Positions 1 through 10,360 of a stretch of DNA of 40,917 nt are shown here, piece by piece. The DNA is from Phytophthora quininea (taxonomy: Eukaryota; Oomycota; Peronosporomycetes; Peronosporales; Peronosporaceae). A program made the position numbers and the translations under genes. How positions within the stretch are numbered: position 1 is the first letter of the stretch; each line of letters opens with the position of its first letter. The stretch is taken from NCBI GenBank assembly GCA_011947345.1, contig JAAVTG010000441.1, forward strand, positions 1 to 40,917. Reading direction: 5' to 3'. The notes under the pieces were generated by a model. It was not told the DNA's origin and ran no database searches. It saw nothing but the letters and a program-made list of their open reading frames with translations.

Positions 1-800
1 TTGTCCGTTGCAACAAAAGAAGATGTGCGTCCGATCTCAAGATCAAGACTGTTCTCCCTCTACTCATTGGGGCTCAGCCCAATAGTGGCAGACTTGCCAT
101 TTCATAATCCGCCCCGACCACCCACACCCGCGTTCAAGTTTTCCCAAGTTGTACAATGCGTCTGCTGTGCTACGTCTTCTTGCTGATTGCCGTCATCTTC
201 GCTGCGTCCTCCAATGCTACGGCGACCAATGACCTCGAATTGACGCTGGCCGACATCGAACTTCTGAGCCGATTCGCCGTCGACACCGACAAGCGAGCTC
301 TGCGATCTGCCAAGACCGACAACGAACTGACGGCCGACGAGGAGGAGCGAGCTGATCCCAAACTCACTTCAGGTCTTATCAACGTCCTGACTAAACTGCC
401 GCCGGTGCCGGTAAAGTCTCGGAGAGCGCTCTGAACACTGCCTTCAAGACGCTGAACAAGTTGAAGGTCAAGCCCTCGACATTGCAGTCCAAGTTCAAAA
501 TCAATGAGAAGAACAAGCTCTACGGCTTCCTGGAGAAGTACATCGCCTTCTGGAACAAGGCCCACGGTGCAGCATAAGAGCCGTTCCGACACAGGAAACA
601 AGGCCTTTCTATTGCTGTGTGATGTCTAACAAAAACTTCGAGCTTCTTTCATTGGTATTTGTCTAGTCCGAGTGCACCATCGGATGAGTTTTGATTCTAA
701 GATTCTTTCTTTGTCATTTGGTACTCCAAAATGCATTGTGGACGCTTGCCTTTTCAAAACGGATTGCTCAAGAAACCAGCCGTCCCTGATCCAATCCCCC
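1..800 (+). repeat. Effector block A, copy 1
   Basis: This segment holds RxLR gene A1, about 150 bases of upstream sequence and about 220 bases of 3' flank. It matches 21005-21820 in inverted orientation. The match covers the promoter-proximal region, the coding region and the flank down to the CTCAAGAAACC sequence near 770. The upstream end is cut by the window edge. Beyond about 800 the two copies diverge: copy 2 runs into a pogo-like transposase, while copy 1 runs into unidentified sequence. The similarity was read by eye, so its exact ends are approximate. Confidence 0.8.
156..577 (+). pseudogene. RxLR effector A1, frameshifted
   Basis: This is a secreted host-translocated effector gene disrupted by a frameshift. 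The open frame 156-434 gives 92 residues: a signal peptide (about 1-22), RALR at 47-50 and an acidic DEEER at 61-65. Compared with intact copy A2 it lacks one base near 398-408, so the frame changes and meets TGA at 432-434. The old frame then remains recognisable to TAA at 575-577, including the conserved C-terminal FWNKAHGAA. RxLR-dEER proteins are known to be secreted from oomycete haustoria or hyphae and to act inside plant cells. If translated, the product would keep the export signals but lose most of the effector domain. Start ATG 156 is chosen because it begins the signal peptide and matches A2. Confidence 0.85.
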
Positions 801-1029
801 AAAAGGAAGAAGTTGAGTAACGATGCAGCTTACTTCATTTACAAAAAAGATAGAATTCAAACGTGGGGTTAGATGGGATGGAAAAAAGCTGCTGGATAGC
901 AACATTTCTGGGTCTAATTCCTCGTGCTTCGCACGCGGAGCTAAAACCACAGGCGATGCTAGCGCGGGTGGATGCCACAGTTCGTTGAGAATTGATAACC
1001 GGTAATCAAACTGTAGAGGGTTGGAGTGT
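801..1029. other. No gene seen
   Basis: Short open frames only. The sequence near 770-800 still resembles the flank of block A. I see no coding signature between there and the LINE that starts near 1030. Confidence 0.5.
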
Positions 1030-1605
1030 TAGTCGACGAAACCTCCAAAACCGAGCGGCATCTCCTGCGGCTGCGACGCAGCGGTAGTATCTGCCCTGTG
1101 GGCCTTCAGTAAAACACGGCCGAGCACACTTCCGTTCCATCGTTCATGAGCACATGCCCAGTCGTTACCGCCGAGACCTAAGCTGGAGGTTGCTACTCTT
1201 CCCAAGATTGCAAGACCTTCGTAGGAACTGGAGAAGTGAGCACAAAGAACTAATACTTCTATGGAGGATCTACACAGTGATAGCGTTTCATGTAATATGA
1301 CGGCTAAGGAACGGCATTCGTTTCCAGGAAACAACAGCTGAAGTTCCAAATATTCTCAATCTGCTGAACTCGTTCAAGTTGCACTACCAATTCCTCTACC
1401 AGCACGCACATGAACTTCATTGCAACCAAGCAAATGTGATTTGTGTTCTGCAAAACCTTGGCTTTGATCCGCCAGAAAACAATATCCCGGTATCGATACA
1501 TAGGTGGACGACGAGAGCGTAACTCTCATGTATGGATAGATAGCTAATTCACCTTGATACGAGAAATCCACTAAAACAGTTAATCAATTCAATTCCTCCC
1601 CTGAC
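1030..1605 (+). mobile_element. 5'-truncated LINE, C-terminal end plus 3' UTR
   Basis: Reading the plus strand gives LSWRLLLFP, then LILLWRIYT, RLRNGIRFQ, HYQFLYQHAHELHC and LGFDPPENN. These match the C-terminal part of the LINE polyprotein found at 27182-28327. There is an in-frame stop at the end of the FHVI segment. The 3' end carries the family's terminal signature GAGAAATCC(A/G)CTAAAA followed by AGTTAATCAATTC at about 1560-1595. Only the post-RT domain remains, typical of 5' truncation during target-primed reverse transcription. The 5' boundary is uncertain and I found no convincing target duplication. Confidence 0.8.
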
Positions 1606-1826
1606 ATCTCGCCATGATCATGATCAACTCCCACGTTTCTGGTGACATTGCTTTTGGTTTCGTAGCAACCCCCTCCACAAATTTCTCGCAGACACGGTCG
1701 TCTCCGACAAAGTTAAGAACAGCTTTCAGTATTTTCCTCACGGAGGTAGTTTAATAAACGCGTAAGCGTCAATCTCATGCGGAGAGACGATTCAGTGTGA
1801 CTTCCACGATGGCCAGCTTGCTGTTG
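1606..1826. other. Unassigned spacer with a mariner-like end
   Basis: There is no complete gene. Positions 1727-1751 read CAGTATTTTCCTCACGGAGG then TAGTT, close to the right terminal repeat of the mariner-like element at 14335-15192, so this may be an orphan transposon end. On the minus strand about 40 codons stay open (around 1720-1600, with FVGDDRVCEKFVEG), but I do not recognise them. Confidence 0.35.
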
Positions 1827-2121
1827 GTAACTTCAGGCGGAAGAGGCCGAGCTGAGGCCTCGATAATGCGGAACTGACAGTAGGAATAAGGCACCAGTGC
1901 TCGCTACTGAGTAGTTGGATGACTCACCCCACTTACCTCCCTTCCGACTGTTGTGGCACGGCATCGGATTGTCATGTTCTTGGGAGAGGATGCATTCATC
2001 TTGTAGGGCAAAGCGGATGACTTCTCCATCTGGATGAGACGAAGAACACGCGTCGGGAAGCAAATCTACATGCAAATGGCGACTATTGACAAAGTGACTT
2101 CTCGTCAATTACACGGACTTC

Positions 2122-2619
2122 TTATGCGGCATTCTTCACGCCACCAACTACCAAGTCGTACTTGTTCATCCACCAGACGCTGTATTTCTCGAAAAGCCTC
2201 ATGTACCGCTTCTTCATGGCACCACCTCCACCATCCAGACGGAGGTTCAAGCGCTGGGCCAACTTGGTGGGGGTCTCCTTGTTCTTGTCCATGTGCTCGA
2301 ACGCTTTCGTCAGCCACTTGTTGCGCAGGTCTTTGGCCTTGGTCGACACGGCCTTCCCCAAATTCGCAAGCCAGGCAGGTATCCTCAAAGCGCGCTCTTC
2401 ATCACCAGCAGAGTCATCTATGCCGTCGGTCTCAGCGACACTTCTCAGGAGTCTCTTGTCGTCGCCATTGAGTTCAGCTACGCGGGCCAAAAAGTCGGGA
2501 TCTGATGCACTGAAGGCTAAGACCTGGTTGCTATGGTCTTCCTTGATCGCTGAAGCTGCATCGGTGCTGGTGGCGAAGATGATTGCGATCAGGAGCAAGA
2601 CGAAGCTAAAAAACCGCAT
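2122..2619 (-). CDS. RxLR effector B1, intact
   Basis: Complete 165-residue secreted RxLR-type effector. The signal peptide is at about residues 1-21 (hydrophobic core FVLLLIAIIF), RLLR at 56-59 and GDEER at 72-76. The C-terminal effector domain, about 78-165, is rich in Trp and Tyr, with NKWLTKAF near 100-107 and FEKYSVWWMNKY at 143-154, suggesting helical WY-type units (an inference). A glycine run at 130-133 interrupts it. The start is fixed by the signal peptide and by a core promoter about 50 bases upstream. Known family role: delivery into host plant cells, where targets vary; nothing here identifies the target. There is no visible intron. A frameshifted paralogue lies at 38366-38861. 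Confidence 0.9.
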   Translation of the reverse strand: MRFFSFVLLLIAIIFATSTDAASAIKEDHSNQVLAFSASDPDFLARVAELNGDDKRLLRSVAETDGIDDSAGDEERALRIPAWLANLGKAVSTKAKDLRNKWLTKAFEHMDKNKETPTKLAQRLNLRLDGGGGAMKKRYMRLFEKYSVWWMNKYDLVVGGVKNAA

Positions 2620-2669
2620 CGTTGGTTGCGAATTGAGGACACCTGGAGATAAACGGAGTGCTGTTCTGC

Positions 2670-2685
2670 AAAATCTAAAGTGAGA
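2670..2685 (-). promoter_or_regulatory. Oomycete Inr+FPR core promoter of B1
   Basis: The minus strand reads TCTCACTTTAGATTTT, agreeing at 13 of 16 positions with the published oomycete consensus GCTCATTYYNCAWTTT. It lies about 51 bases before the ATG at 2619, a normal distance for an oomycete 5' UTR. The same element precedes B2. Confidence 0.7.
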
Positions 2686-2879
2686 AGGGAGTTGGTCCTA
2701 CGCAGACAATGCACTGAGCTACCGTACTGTACATGTAGCAAGATCCTGAGATGGGAAGCTTGCTTTCGGCATTGCAGCAGCCGTTTCTGTCCCTTAAAAA
2801 CAAGGGAATAGCGCCGCAGAGGATGTGGTCGGCCATTGTGCTACAATACGAGCGGGCCAACATTTACTAAGCTCAAGTT

Positions 2880-3200
2880 GCCCTTGGAAAATAGTCTGCA
2901 ACAAAACCGAGCAGCTAGCTATCATAAAAGGTTGTTTTGAGTCCAAATTCTTAACAGCACTGCAACTGAGTACTACGATCGTAAAAACGGGTGGACGTGT
3001 ACAGGGTTCACAAGTTGTTCACGCGACATCAATGTTTACGAAAATCGTCTTCATGATCATTGATGTCGCGTGAACAACTTGTCCCCAACACTGATCGTGG
3101 ATTGACATTCCACGCCAAGATAACTGTGACAGCGCAAATTCACCTCAGAAAAGCTGACACAAGCGAAGATAATTAAACCATAGAATCTACCGTGTATATC
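2880..3200 (+). repeat. Block X, copy 1
   Basis: This is a direct-orientation relative of about 22160-22760. Shared landmarks are AGTCTGCAACAAAACCGAGC, then GGTTGTTTTGAGTCCAAATT against GATGTTGTTTTGAACCCAAT, then TACGATCGTAAAAA, and finally AGAAAAGCTGAC followed by GATAATTAA. The copy at 22160 is longer internally. Neither copy has a recognisable ORF. The block lies just beyond an effector gene in both places. Confidence 0.6.
3010..3082. repeat. Perfect 25-bp inverted repeat (hairpin)
   Basis: The left arm 3010-3034 begins ACAAGTTGTTCACGCGACAT and the right arm 3058-3082 is its exact reverse complement, with a 23-base loop. It could be the remnant of a very small inverted-repeat element or a hairpin RNA source. 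A sequence resembling the centre of the arm (TTTGTTCACGCGA) occurs at 22372-22384 in block X copy 2, without the second arm. Confidence 0.85.
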
Positions 3201-3989
3201 AGCTATGTTCGCTCAAGCGCCGTGTTCCGAGGGTAATTTCTCTTCCTGGACAATTCCACTCGCTCGCTGCGTACTTGTAGATGCTCAGGGAACGCCTTAT
3301 CCCGACATTTCTAATCCGGTTTCACAATAATCACCCGAAAAGGCCTCCAATATCAAATGGTAGTATTGCGACTCGCACTTCACGTACCAAGACATGCTTT
3401 TCTCCACCAATTACTGAGATCTCGTACAACAGCATTATGCGACCTAGTGGCACAACAAAAGCCGAAAAACAGGATGGACTACTGAACAAGTTACGCCGAC
3501 TGAGAGCGAGCATCACCAGTTTATTGTCGCAGTTGTTGACGAAAATTTTCAGCGCCAGGAGCTTCATAAATATAGTGATAGCAAGACTGGAATTGTAAAG
3601 TTTGGCTGATGAATTCTTGATTCCGATCTCCAGTTGCATCAGCGTGAGACTCGATAGCCAGGACAGTTTTGACCTGCAGGGGCTTGTAGCACGAAAATTG
3701 ACAGTCTTTTACTGTGTAGACCAAACTTCTGGCGGATCAAAGCCAAGTTTTTACATAGCACAAACCACACTAGGGTGTGCTAAGGTTGCACCGCTCGAGC
3801 AAGGTTCGGGACGGTTTAAGTGGAACCATTCCCTAAATTGGTCGACGCCAGGATAGTGGTCCAGGATGTACAGGAGATACTGAGTTCAAGACAACAAGAA
3901 ACGAGTGGTCAAGGAGAAGAAATCAGAGAGGACGAGCAAGTAGGAGAGAAGCTAGCTGTAGAAATTGCAAACTCTAACTGTAATTCACT
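3083..3989. other. No intact gene; degraded repeat sequence
   Basis: Several overlapping short ORFs have no recognisable product. Positions 3729-3751 read on the minus strand as LGFDPPE, the C-terminal signature of the LINE family, so a small LINE scrap is embedded. Positions 3850-3990 (+) encode a charged stretch (QDVQEILSSRQQETSGQGEE) that I do not recognise. Confidence 0.4.
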
Positions 3990-6900
3990 TCATCTTTTAC
4001 CAGCAAACCAACATGATGAGAGAGAAATCAGATATAGAGACAATGGATCTCCCTGTTTCACTCCTCGAGTTGGTGTCAGCGAGTCCTGCGCCCATCCGTT
4101 GATCATTAATGGCCTTTAGAGTCGTTGTACAATAGACGTACCCACGCCAAAAATCGAGGCCTAAATTCTGGTCGTTCCAAACCCCGAAGGAGGTATACGG
4201 CCGATCAACCTGGTCGTAAGCCTTGGTGAAGCCCAAGAACGTGGCTAGTACATTACGTCTTTGGAATGTTTCTAAGTGCTGGAGATCACAGACTAGCATA
4301 ACTTGCTGGTCAATTCGACGCCCCGGAATAGAACCCTCTTGATCGGGATGTACCAACTTAGCAATGTGTGGTCTAAGGCGATTCACTAATACTCGCGATA
4401 ATATCTTGACCTCAACGGGCATCAGTGTGATCGGCCGAAAGTTTCCCGGTTCAGATCGGTCTCTTTTTTAAACAGTAGTGCCACGGAGGAATATCGCTGA
4501 TGTGGAAGTAGAATTCCACGTTCCAATTGATATCCAAAAAACTATCGCAAGTATTTCTCCAAATGCTCCCGAATCTAGACGAAAAAAATCACTGGTGAAG
4601 CCGTCTGGACCCGGTGCTGACTGAGGTTTTAGTTTCTTGATCGCACAGGCAAACTCTTCCGCGGTCAATTCGCTGTCAAGATCCCTGGTCACCTCTGAGG
4701 ATAGTCAGCGCTCGATGCTATCAAGCAAGGTTTGTTGAGACGCCATGTCATTCTCTCGTTCTTCAGCTGAGAAGTGAGGGTCGCCGAATATTTTCCCCCA
4801 ATGCTCTTGAAAGCCATGACAGATTTCAGTAGGATCGGTTGATTCTTCACCAGCTGAAGTTCGTATCGATCAAAATGGAGTATTTCGAAGTTCGTATCGT
4901 GGCGGCCGAAAGAAAAACTTGGTACTTTTTTCAGCTGCAGTCACGGTTTGTTCAAAGCCCCGATTACATCCAAAGGTATTCCATTCATCATGACATTCTT
5001 TGTATCGTTGTCTGGCGAAATAATAGAAGTTAATTTCGTCTTGCTCGCTTGCCTCTTCTGTCGTCACGGCTGCAGCACACTCTTCTAAACGTTCTCGAGC
5101 AAGATTTATGTCAGCATATCTTGATGCACGCAGGTTATGTTGACATCGTTTAAGGTACGCTTTCATCTTTTGCTTCCATGTTTTCCACACTAAACCGGGA
5201 TTATTTGATGCACGAAGGACTGGTAGAAGAAGCTTAGCTTCCTCCACAATATCCATCTGGAGTTCTGGTATTTGCAATAGCCAATCCGGCAGTCTCCAGA
5301 AATCTGTACCAGTGGGATGATGCCATGAGGTTAGTTCTACATGGTGCGCAAGATGGTCGCCTCCATTTTCCCACGCAGAGTATCCTGAGTCATCGTAGCA
5401 GTCTGATTGCAAATCGTCTGACAGAAAAATGTAATCAATCCGATTTCTCCTTGGAAGCGGTCCAGAAAAACTCGTGCAGATGGGTGGTGGAGTCGCCACA
5501 CATCTACAGTGCCAATCTCCGTTAACCACAACTGCAGAGTCCTCCTGCTCGAGTCTGTACTGGGGTGATTCGAGCTGGCATCCACACTTGGTTCTACTGC
5601 TAGGTTGAAATCACCGCACACAATGTGTACTGCATTATCTTTGAATTCCACAGGAAGCTGTTCGAACAAAGCCTTTCGCGATGCCGCATCGTTCGGTGCG
5701 TACACATTATGGATGTAGCAAATATTGTTTTTCCATGGCATTCGCACTAACAGATAGCGGTTAGGAATTGTTGCTTCTGACATCACTGTGGCTTGTGCAA
5801 GACTTGGACACGAGCCATGAATTATGGTCGCTACGCCACCACTCCGGGGATATATTTCTTGTTGACAGTCACCATTTTTATCCGAGAGGAATACGCGGCC
5901 CCCGAAGGTTTGCTCGACTAAATACTTAAAACGACTTCCTTGCTTCTCATTCTTGAAGCGAGTTTCTTGTACGCACGAGAAATGCAAATATTTTAGATGC
6001 GTTGAAATCAACGAGTATCCACCGCCTTTGATCTCACGCACATTCCATGACAATATTTTACACGATTAACCAACGTCCATTCCGCTCATCATTTACGTTG
6101 ATGGCTCTGCTTCCATTGCAGAGGCTGTTTGCGGGAGTGTCAACAAATTCGTAATTAAAACAGGGAGATCAGTTGAAGTGAGAGAGCTCGAACGTAGTGC
6201 TTCCAGTCCCGCAACAAGGGCACTTCCAGGTGCTACATTATTCGCGGTCTTGAGTATCATTTCCCCACTGGGGATCTAAGTAGTTGTAGCAATTCTTGAT
6301 CAGAAAGAAGTTTTACTGCAGTGGGTGGCAGACCTTCTCCGACGTGATCTACAAGAAAATGTAGCCACGCGCGTTGAGTGAAGACTGTGGGACACATGCT
6401 CAGCGCCATCAATTCGAAAATGCTCAGCCAACGGAGTGAATTCCACTGCTGCTGTTGTACCTCTGACGGTTGATGAACGCGCCTTTTCAGGTATGATGAG
6501 TATTCATCACGTGAATTACCGATGGGGAGGCTGAGGCCAGAGACTTGTTCGTGAAATGTTCTGCTTTTACCACCATTGCACATGCTTTCCTCCGCAGAAA
6601 CGCAATTCCACAGATGAATGCCGGCAAGGTTAAGCGTCTGAGATCCATCTGAAGCAGGACCCTTCATAATTGACTTTGTCCACGTTAACGGGAACTTGGT
6701 CATTGATCGGACTATCCTGTCCATACTCTTGGATCCTTGAAGCATCTCTTCGGCCTCCTTGTAGTGTTCGATATTGCTTGCGATACGGTCATGCTATACC
6801 ATCAGTTGCGCTTATTTTCAAAAAGTAACAGAATTTCTTGTAGTAGTAGGTCCATACTATCGTCGTGATGGGTATGCTGAGTCGCCCTCTTTTGACAGGA

Positions 6901-7110
6901 GCTCGTCCATCGATGCTTCGACCCTTCTCGACGTTTAAATGCGGGACGATTACAATACCAGTAGAAACGCCCTGTTCCAGTTCAGTGTGAATGCCCTCAA
7001 AATCACATTCCGGTAATTCATGCGCAGATATGGGTTCTCCTGAGGGAAGGAATGTTCCAAACGTTTGAATCAGGATTCAAGGTTTTGTCCATATCAGTAT
7101 CGGAGTTAGA
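3990..7110 (-). mobile_element. LINE fragment: linker, endonuclease and start of RT
   Basis: This minus-strand non-LTR retrotransposon lacks its 3' third. In order from 7110 downward: an N-terminal linker region resembling 32130-31280 (6745-6257); an APE-type endonuclease from SWNVREIKGG near 6053, with IVCGDFNLAVEP and a GGDHLAHHVE motif near 5350; a helical linker (about 5300-4870); and RT from APGPDGFTSDFFRLD (about 4610) through RVLVNRLRP and the motif A region FTKAYDQV (about 4220). The RT breaks up near 4150-3990 before the FADD catalytic motif. Several frameshifts separate the pieces. In the full-length relative at 27109-32996 the same domains are collinear. It is dead: catalytic RT residues and the whole C-terminus are missing. 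Confidence 0.88.
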
Positions 7111-7137
7111 TTTGTGGTGAAGTGACTTCGACGAAAA
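7111..7137. other. Edge of LINE fragment
   Basis: Homology to the 5' linker of the full-length LINE fades here. The wording around 7090-7100 (CATATCAGTATCGGAGTT) parallels 32127-32140. Confidence 0.3.
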
Positions 7138-7770
7138 TCCAGATCTAGATCCAGCAAATGTATATCCGGATCCAGTCTACACAGATCCGGATCTAGCACC
7201 CCTAACACCAGGATCTTGATCTGTGGGCTGCGGTCTGAGATCTGGGGTCTACGATCTGCGATCCAATATACGTCTATCGAGCTGCGACATGGAGAGGCGG
7301 GACAAGATGTCAGTCAAGTTGCGATTAGGGGCAAATGATATCAGTTCGGATGGGTAAGACAGACCGATAGACTTTACCGTAAATCAGATCCGAATTTGCC
7401 TCGCAAATAACAAGTGCTTTCAAGAATGCCAAGAACGGGAACTACATTGACCATTCGCGGCGTTGCTAAGTGCTGTGCGGTAGATCTCTCGCTATGTGTC
7501 GAGTCTGGAGTGTATATTGACCAGATTACCAACTTGGATCGTACACTAGAGAGCGCAGATCCAGATCGGAGGCAGTTATTGCTTGGCCCAAAGATCCTTC
7601 GGATTCTCACTCCACTCAAGTACTCATCATAGGAGATAGCAAGCATCGTAAAGGACAACACCCAAAGGCAACCCCCACGGATCAATCCTTGATCGGTCAC
7701 CAGATCCCCAAGATCGAATATCCTCTCGGGGTCTACCAACCGGACGCAGAGCGAAGACTTCTGCGCTGCT
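7138..7770. repeat. GATC-dense tract
   Basis: I count about 20 GATC tetranucleotides in about 630 bases, ten of them in 7141-7263, often as AGATCC, GGATCC, CGATCT or TGATCT. Random expectation for this length is two to three. The spacing is irregular, so it is not a simple tandem repeat. A minus-strand ORF of 136 codons (7374-7784) crosses it but resembles no family I know. Confidence 0.55.
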
Positions 7771-10139
7771 CCATCCGCCCCCAAGTCATGCCAAGATACT
7801 TCAGCTTCACGCCACCGCGCCTCCGGAGTCAGCGAGAGACCAGATCAAGCCCGCCGCACAGACTCCGCAATTGAGAGGGTGTCGCTGGTTCTGAAGGGAA
7901 GTCTAACTGTGGAGGACATTGAAGGCTTCGAGGCCATCATTTTATCCAGACATCCAGAAGAAGAATTGTTTAGCTGCCCCAACGGTCGAATCGGCGAGCA
8001 GAGTGTGACGTTCCTAGCTGGATCATCTTACCTGTGCTCGATGCAGTTGGGTGTTCAAGGACAGCCGCAAGGGGATTGCCAATTCCTAACATGCGAATTG
8101 GCAGTTCGATTTGAACGGACTTTGGCCAAAGCCAGCGGGTGAATATATTGATCTCTGGGTATGGCGGGAGCAATGCCTGGTGGGTCAATCTGTCTTTCGA
8201 CACAGGCCATCCGACAATGTCGAGCTTTCCTCGGTTGCTGGAGCTCTGAATTCGGTTCAACGGACTGCAATCAAAATACGATGCATTTTCCCGATTACTT
8301 GCAGCCGTCGGCCTTGCGATAAAATCCCTGACGCTAGTAAGCTATCAGGATGGAGCTGCACCAAACCTAAATTTGATTTTGTCGACCTGGACGAACTTGC
8401 ACTTCGCTCCAATTCCATCCAAACTCGTCTCGACGTTTGCTGCGCTGTGTTCAAGTATCAGCCAAGAAGCATGCACTGGCTGCCAAGTCTGTCTTATACT
8501 TAGCTTCCCGCTCTTCGACAAGCACTCTGCTGCGATTGAGCCTGCTCACGCCTTAGGAGCTGATGACTGTACCTCCCAATGTGCACGATGACCGGGCCCT
8601 TAGCAGAGACAACCTCGCACTTTCGAGATTTCCGATGATGCTGTCGTCGGGCGACACTATGGGGGATGAGCAGTGTGGAGTTCATGCAGCTAATGGCGAG
8701 CGTGCAACGCTTGGAGGAGCGAAGCTTTTTCATATCTCAGCTTCGTATGAAACCAATTTTTCCGTGTAGCTACCAAAGCCTGCTCGACCGTATGGTTCGG
8801 AAACCTGTGGCGAAGGACGGCGAAAAATTGCACCCAGAGGGTGTACAGTGGCGTGTCCCGAATGAACTGGTCTGCGGGGTAGCGGTTCCGGAAAGCCCTC
8901 GAGCGGTCTGGAGCCGTTGGCGTGTACCTTGTGTGCAATCCCTAAGGGTTCGAATCGCTGGACTCTACGACCAGGAAGGACACATGCTCGGGATACAGGT
9001 AACAGGTAGGTTAGTACTGCGGTTCGGGAGTTCCCCGAACGCGCTTGCTACAGAGAGAGGGTTAGAAGTGTTAGAAGGTAGCTTGTAGTCGCACTCTAGG
9101 ACCTCACAGCCAAACCTTGTACAAGATAACAATTAACAATATAGAGTTCGATAGCCACCACTTATTCTTTTGGACCCTCGCGTGGTGGGTCCTCGTCCAG
9201 GATCGATGGGCGTATGCGGTTCGGGGTACCTGGAAAGTCTCGAACACCCCGACGTTCGCGCACCAGCTCCTCGCAGAGCAACAGATACAACACTCGGTTA
9301 CGAAGCTTAGGTCAGTCGATTCACAACGCAGTCAGTGTCAACGCCCTGGTGGTCACTGCTATCCAGCCACACAAGACGGTCAGGTCAATATAAAATGGGT
9401 GACGCCCGGATGTACCGACGGCCCAACTAGGATATGGAATGGGTCGGGGTCAATCCAGGAGCGGCACGCCCTAAAACTCCCCTTCCCAACTGGACTTGAA
9501 CACGGGGGGTTCCACGCGATGCTAGTCCCTAAGCCAAGGTGCCCCTAACGGCCAATGCGGCCTCCGCTTCCTCGGAGCACTTGAGCACTTGGGGGGACTC
9601 GAACTCTGCCAAAATCTCATACAAACTGGCTATGCAATACTAAGTACGAATCTTGAACGATCCTCTGACAATATCTTGACTTGGATTTGGACGGTGTAAG
9701 TGACTTGGTCCGACTATGGAGTCATCACTGGGTGCGCAATCCTAGAGCATCTCCATTGCTCAATGGGGGTCAAGTTTCCCAAACGGGGTGACCTCTCGCA
9801 ACTTCAACTCCAGGCGCTCCACATCACTCGCACTGGGGATTGACTCTTGACCTGATGTTTGTATAGGGACTTCCACGACTCCATACATCCAGAATCACGG
9901 TTCAGGATAGATCATCCTGAAACGCCGATCTGCGTCCAGGATACCGAATCTGGTTCCAGAGTCCTAGCGTATCGGGAAATCCACCTTCATCAAGTGGGAA
10001 ATATAGTGTGTTCTACAACACGTGCTTTGTTGGGGAAAACTGGGTCTTGAGAGCTGTAGTGAAGCTTGTTGCGGATTGATGGGAAGAGACCGCAATTGTT
10101 GGATGATGGTGATGGACGGGTGAGACACACAGAAAACAT
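7771..10139. other. No recognisable gene; probable decayed repeats
   Basis: The longest open frames are 8666-9088 (+, 140 codons), 9117-9548 (+, 143 codons) and 8111-8503 (+, 130 codons). None shows a domain, signal peptide or family motif that I recognise. Sequences resembling Pol III box B (GTTCAAGTCC, GTTCGAGTCC) occur on the minus strand at about 9490 and 9600, but no cloverleaf folds. The region may contain LTR-like or SINE-like debris; I cannot assign it. Confidence 0.4.
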
Positions 10140-10360
10140 TCGGAGAACTCCCGACCGACCGACCGCGATCAGTTTTGGGTTGGTCACTTTGGTCTGTCAT
10201 TGGTGGTCGATCACGGGCAATCATTTCGGTACACGATCACTTTTGATTGACCAGGCGCGATCATTTCGACACGCGATCACGATCACTTCCGGTGATCACT
10301 GTGCATCGGTCATGTGCAGTTACGTGGGTATGCAATCACTGTGGTGGCACTCTACGATCG
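10140..10360. repeat. Degenerate GATCA repeat
   Basis: Imperfect units of about 18-20 bases of the type CGATCATTTCGACACG / CGATCACTTTTGATTG follow one another, with GATC recurring about eight times between 10165 and 10362. It looks like a decayed short tandem repeat. There is no ORF support. Confidence 0.5.

Larger units (their letters stand above)
1827..2745 (-). repeat. Effector block B, copy 1
   Basis: This block contains RxLR gene B1, about 290 bases of 3' flank and about 125 bases of 5' flank. It matches 38235-39141 in inverted orientation. The 3' homology ends at TCTTCCGCCTGA in both copies (near 1827 and 39141). The 5' homology ends near 2740 at a GTAC-rich sequence, beyond which the two loci are related in the opposite relative orientation. 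Confidence 0.8.

Noticed and set aside
170..601. Minus-strand ORF opposite effector A1
   Set aside because: It is antisense to a gene whose signal peptide and RxLR motif are on the plus strand.
7374..7784. 136-codon minus-strand ORF as a retrotransposon gene
   Set aside because: No protease, RT, integrase or Gag motif is present; the GATC-dense sequence probably explains the open frame.
8940..8985. tRNA 3' half (GGGTTCGAATCGC)
   Set aside because: The stem next to the TTCGAAT loop does not pair and no D-arm or acceptor stem is visible.
9470..9640. tRNA or tRNA-derived SINE on the minus strand (box A-like TGGCTTAGGGA, box B-like GTTCAAGTCC and GTTCGAGTCC)
   Set aside because: The T-arms do not pair and no acceptor stem forms; motif similarity alone is too weak.
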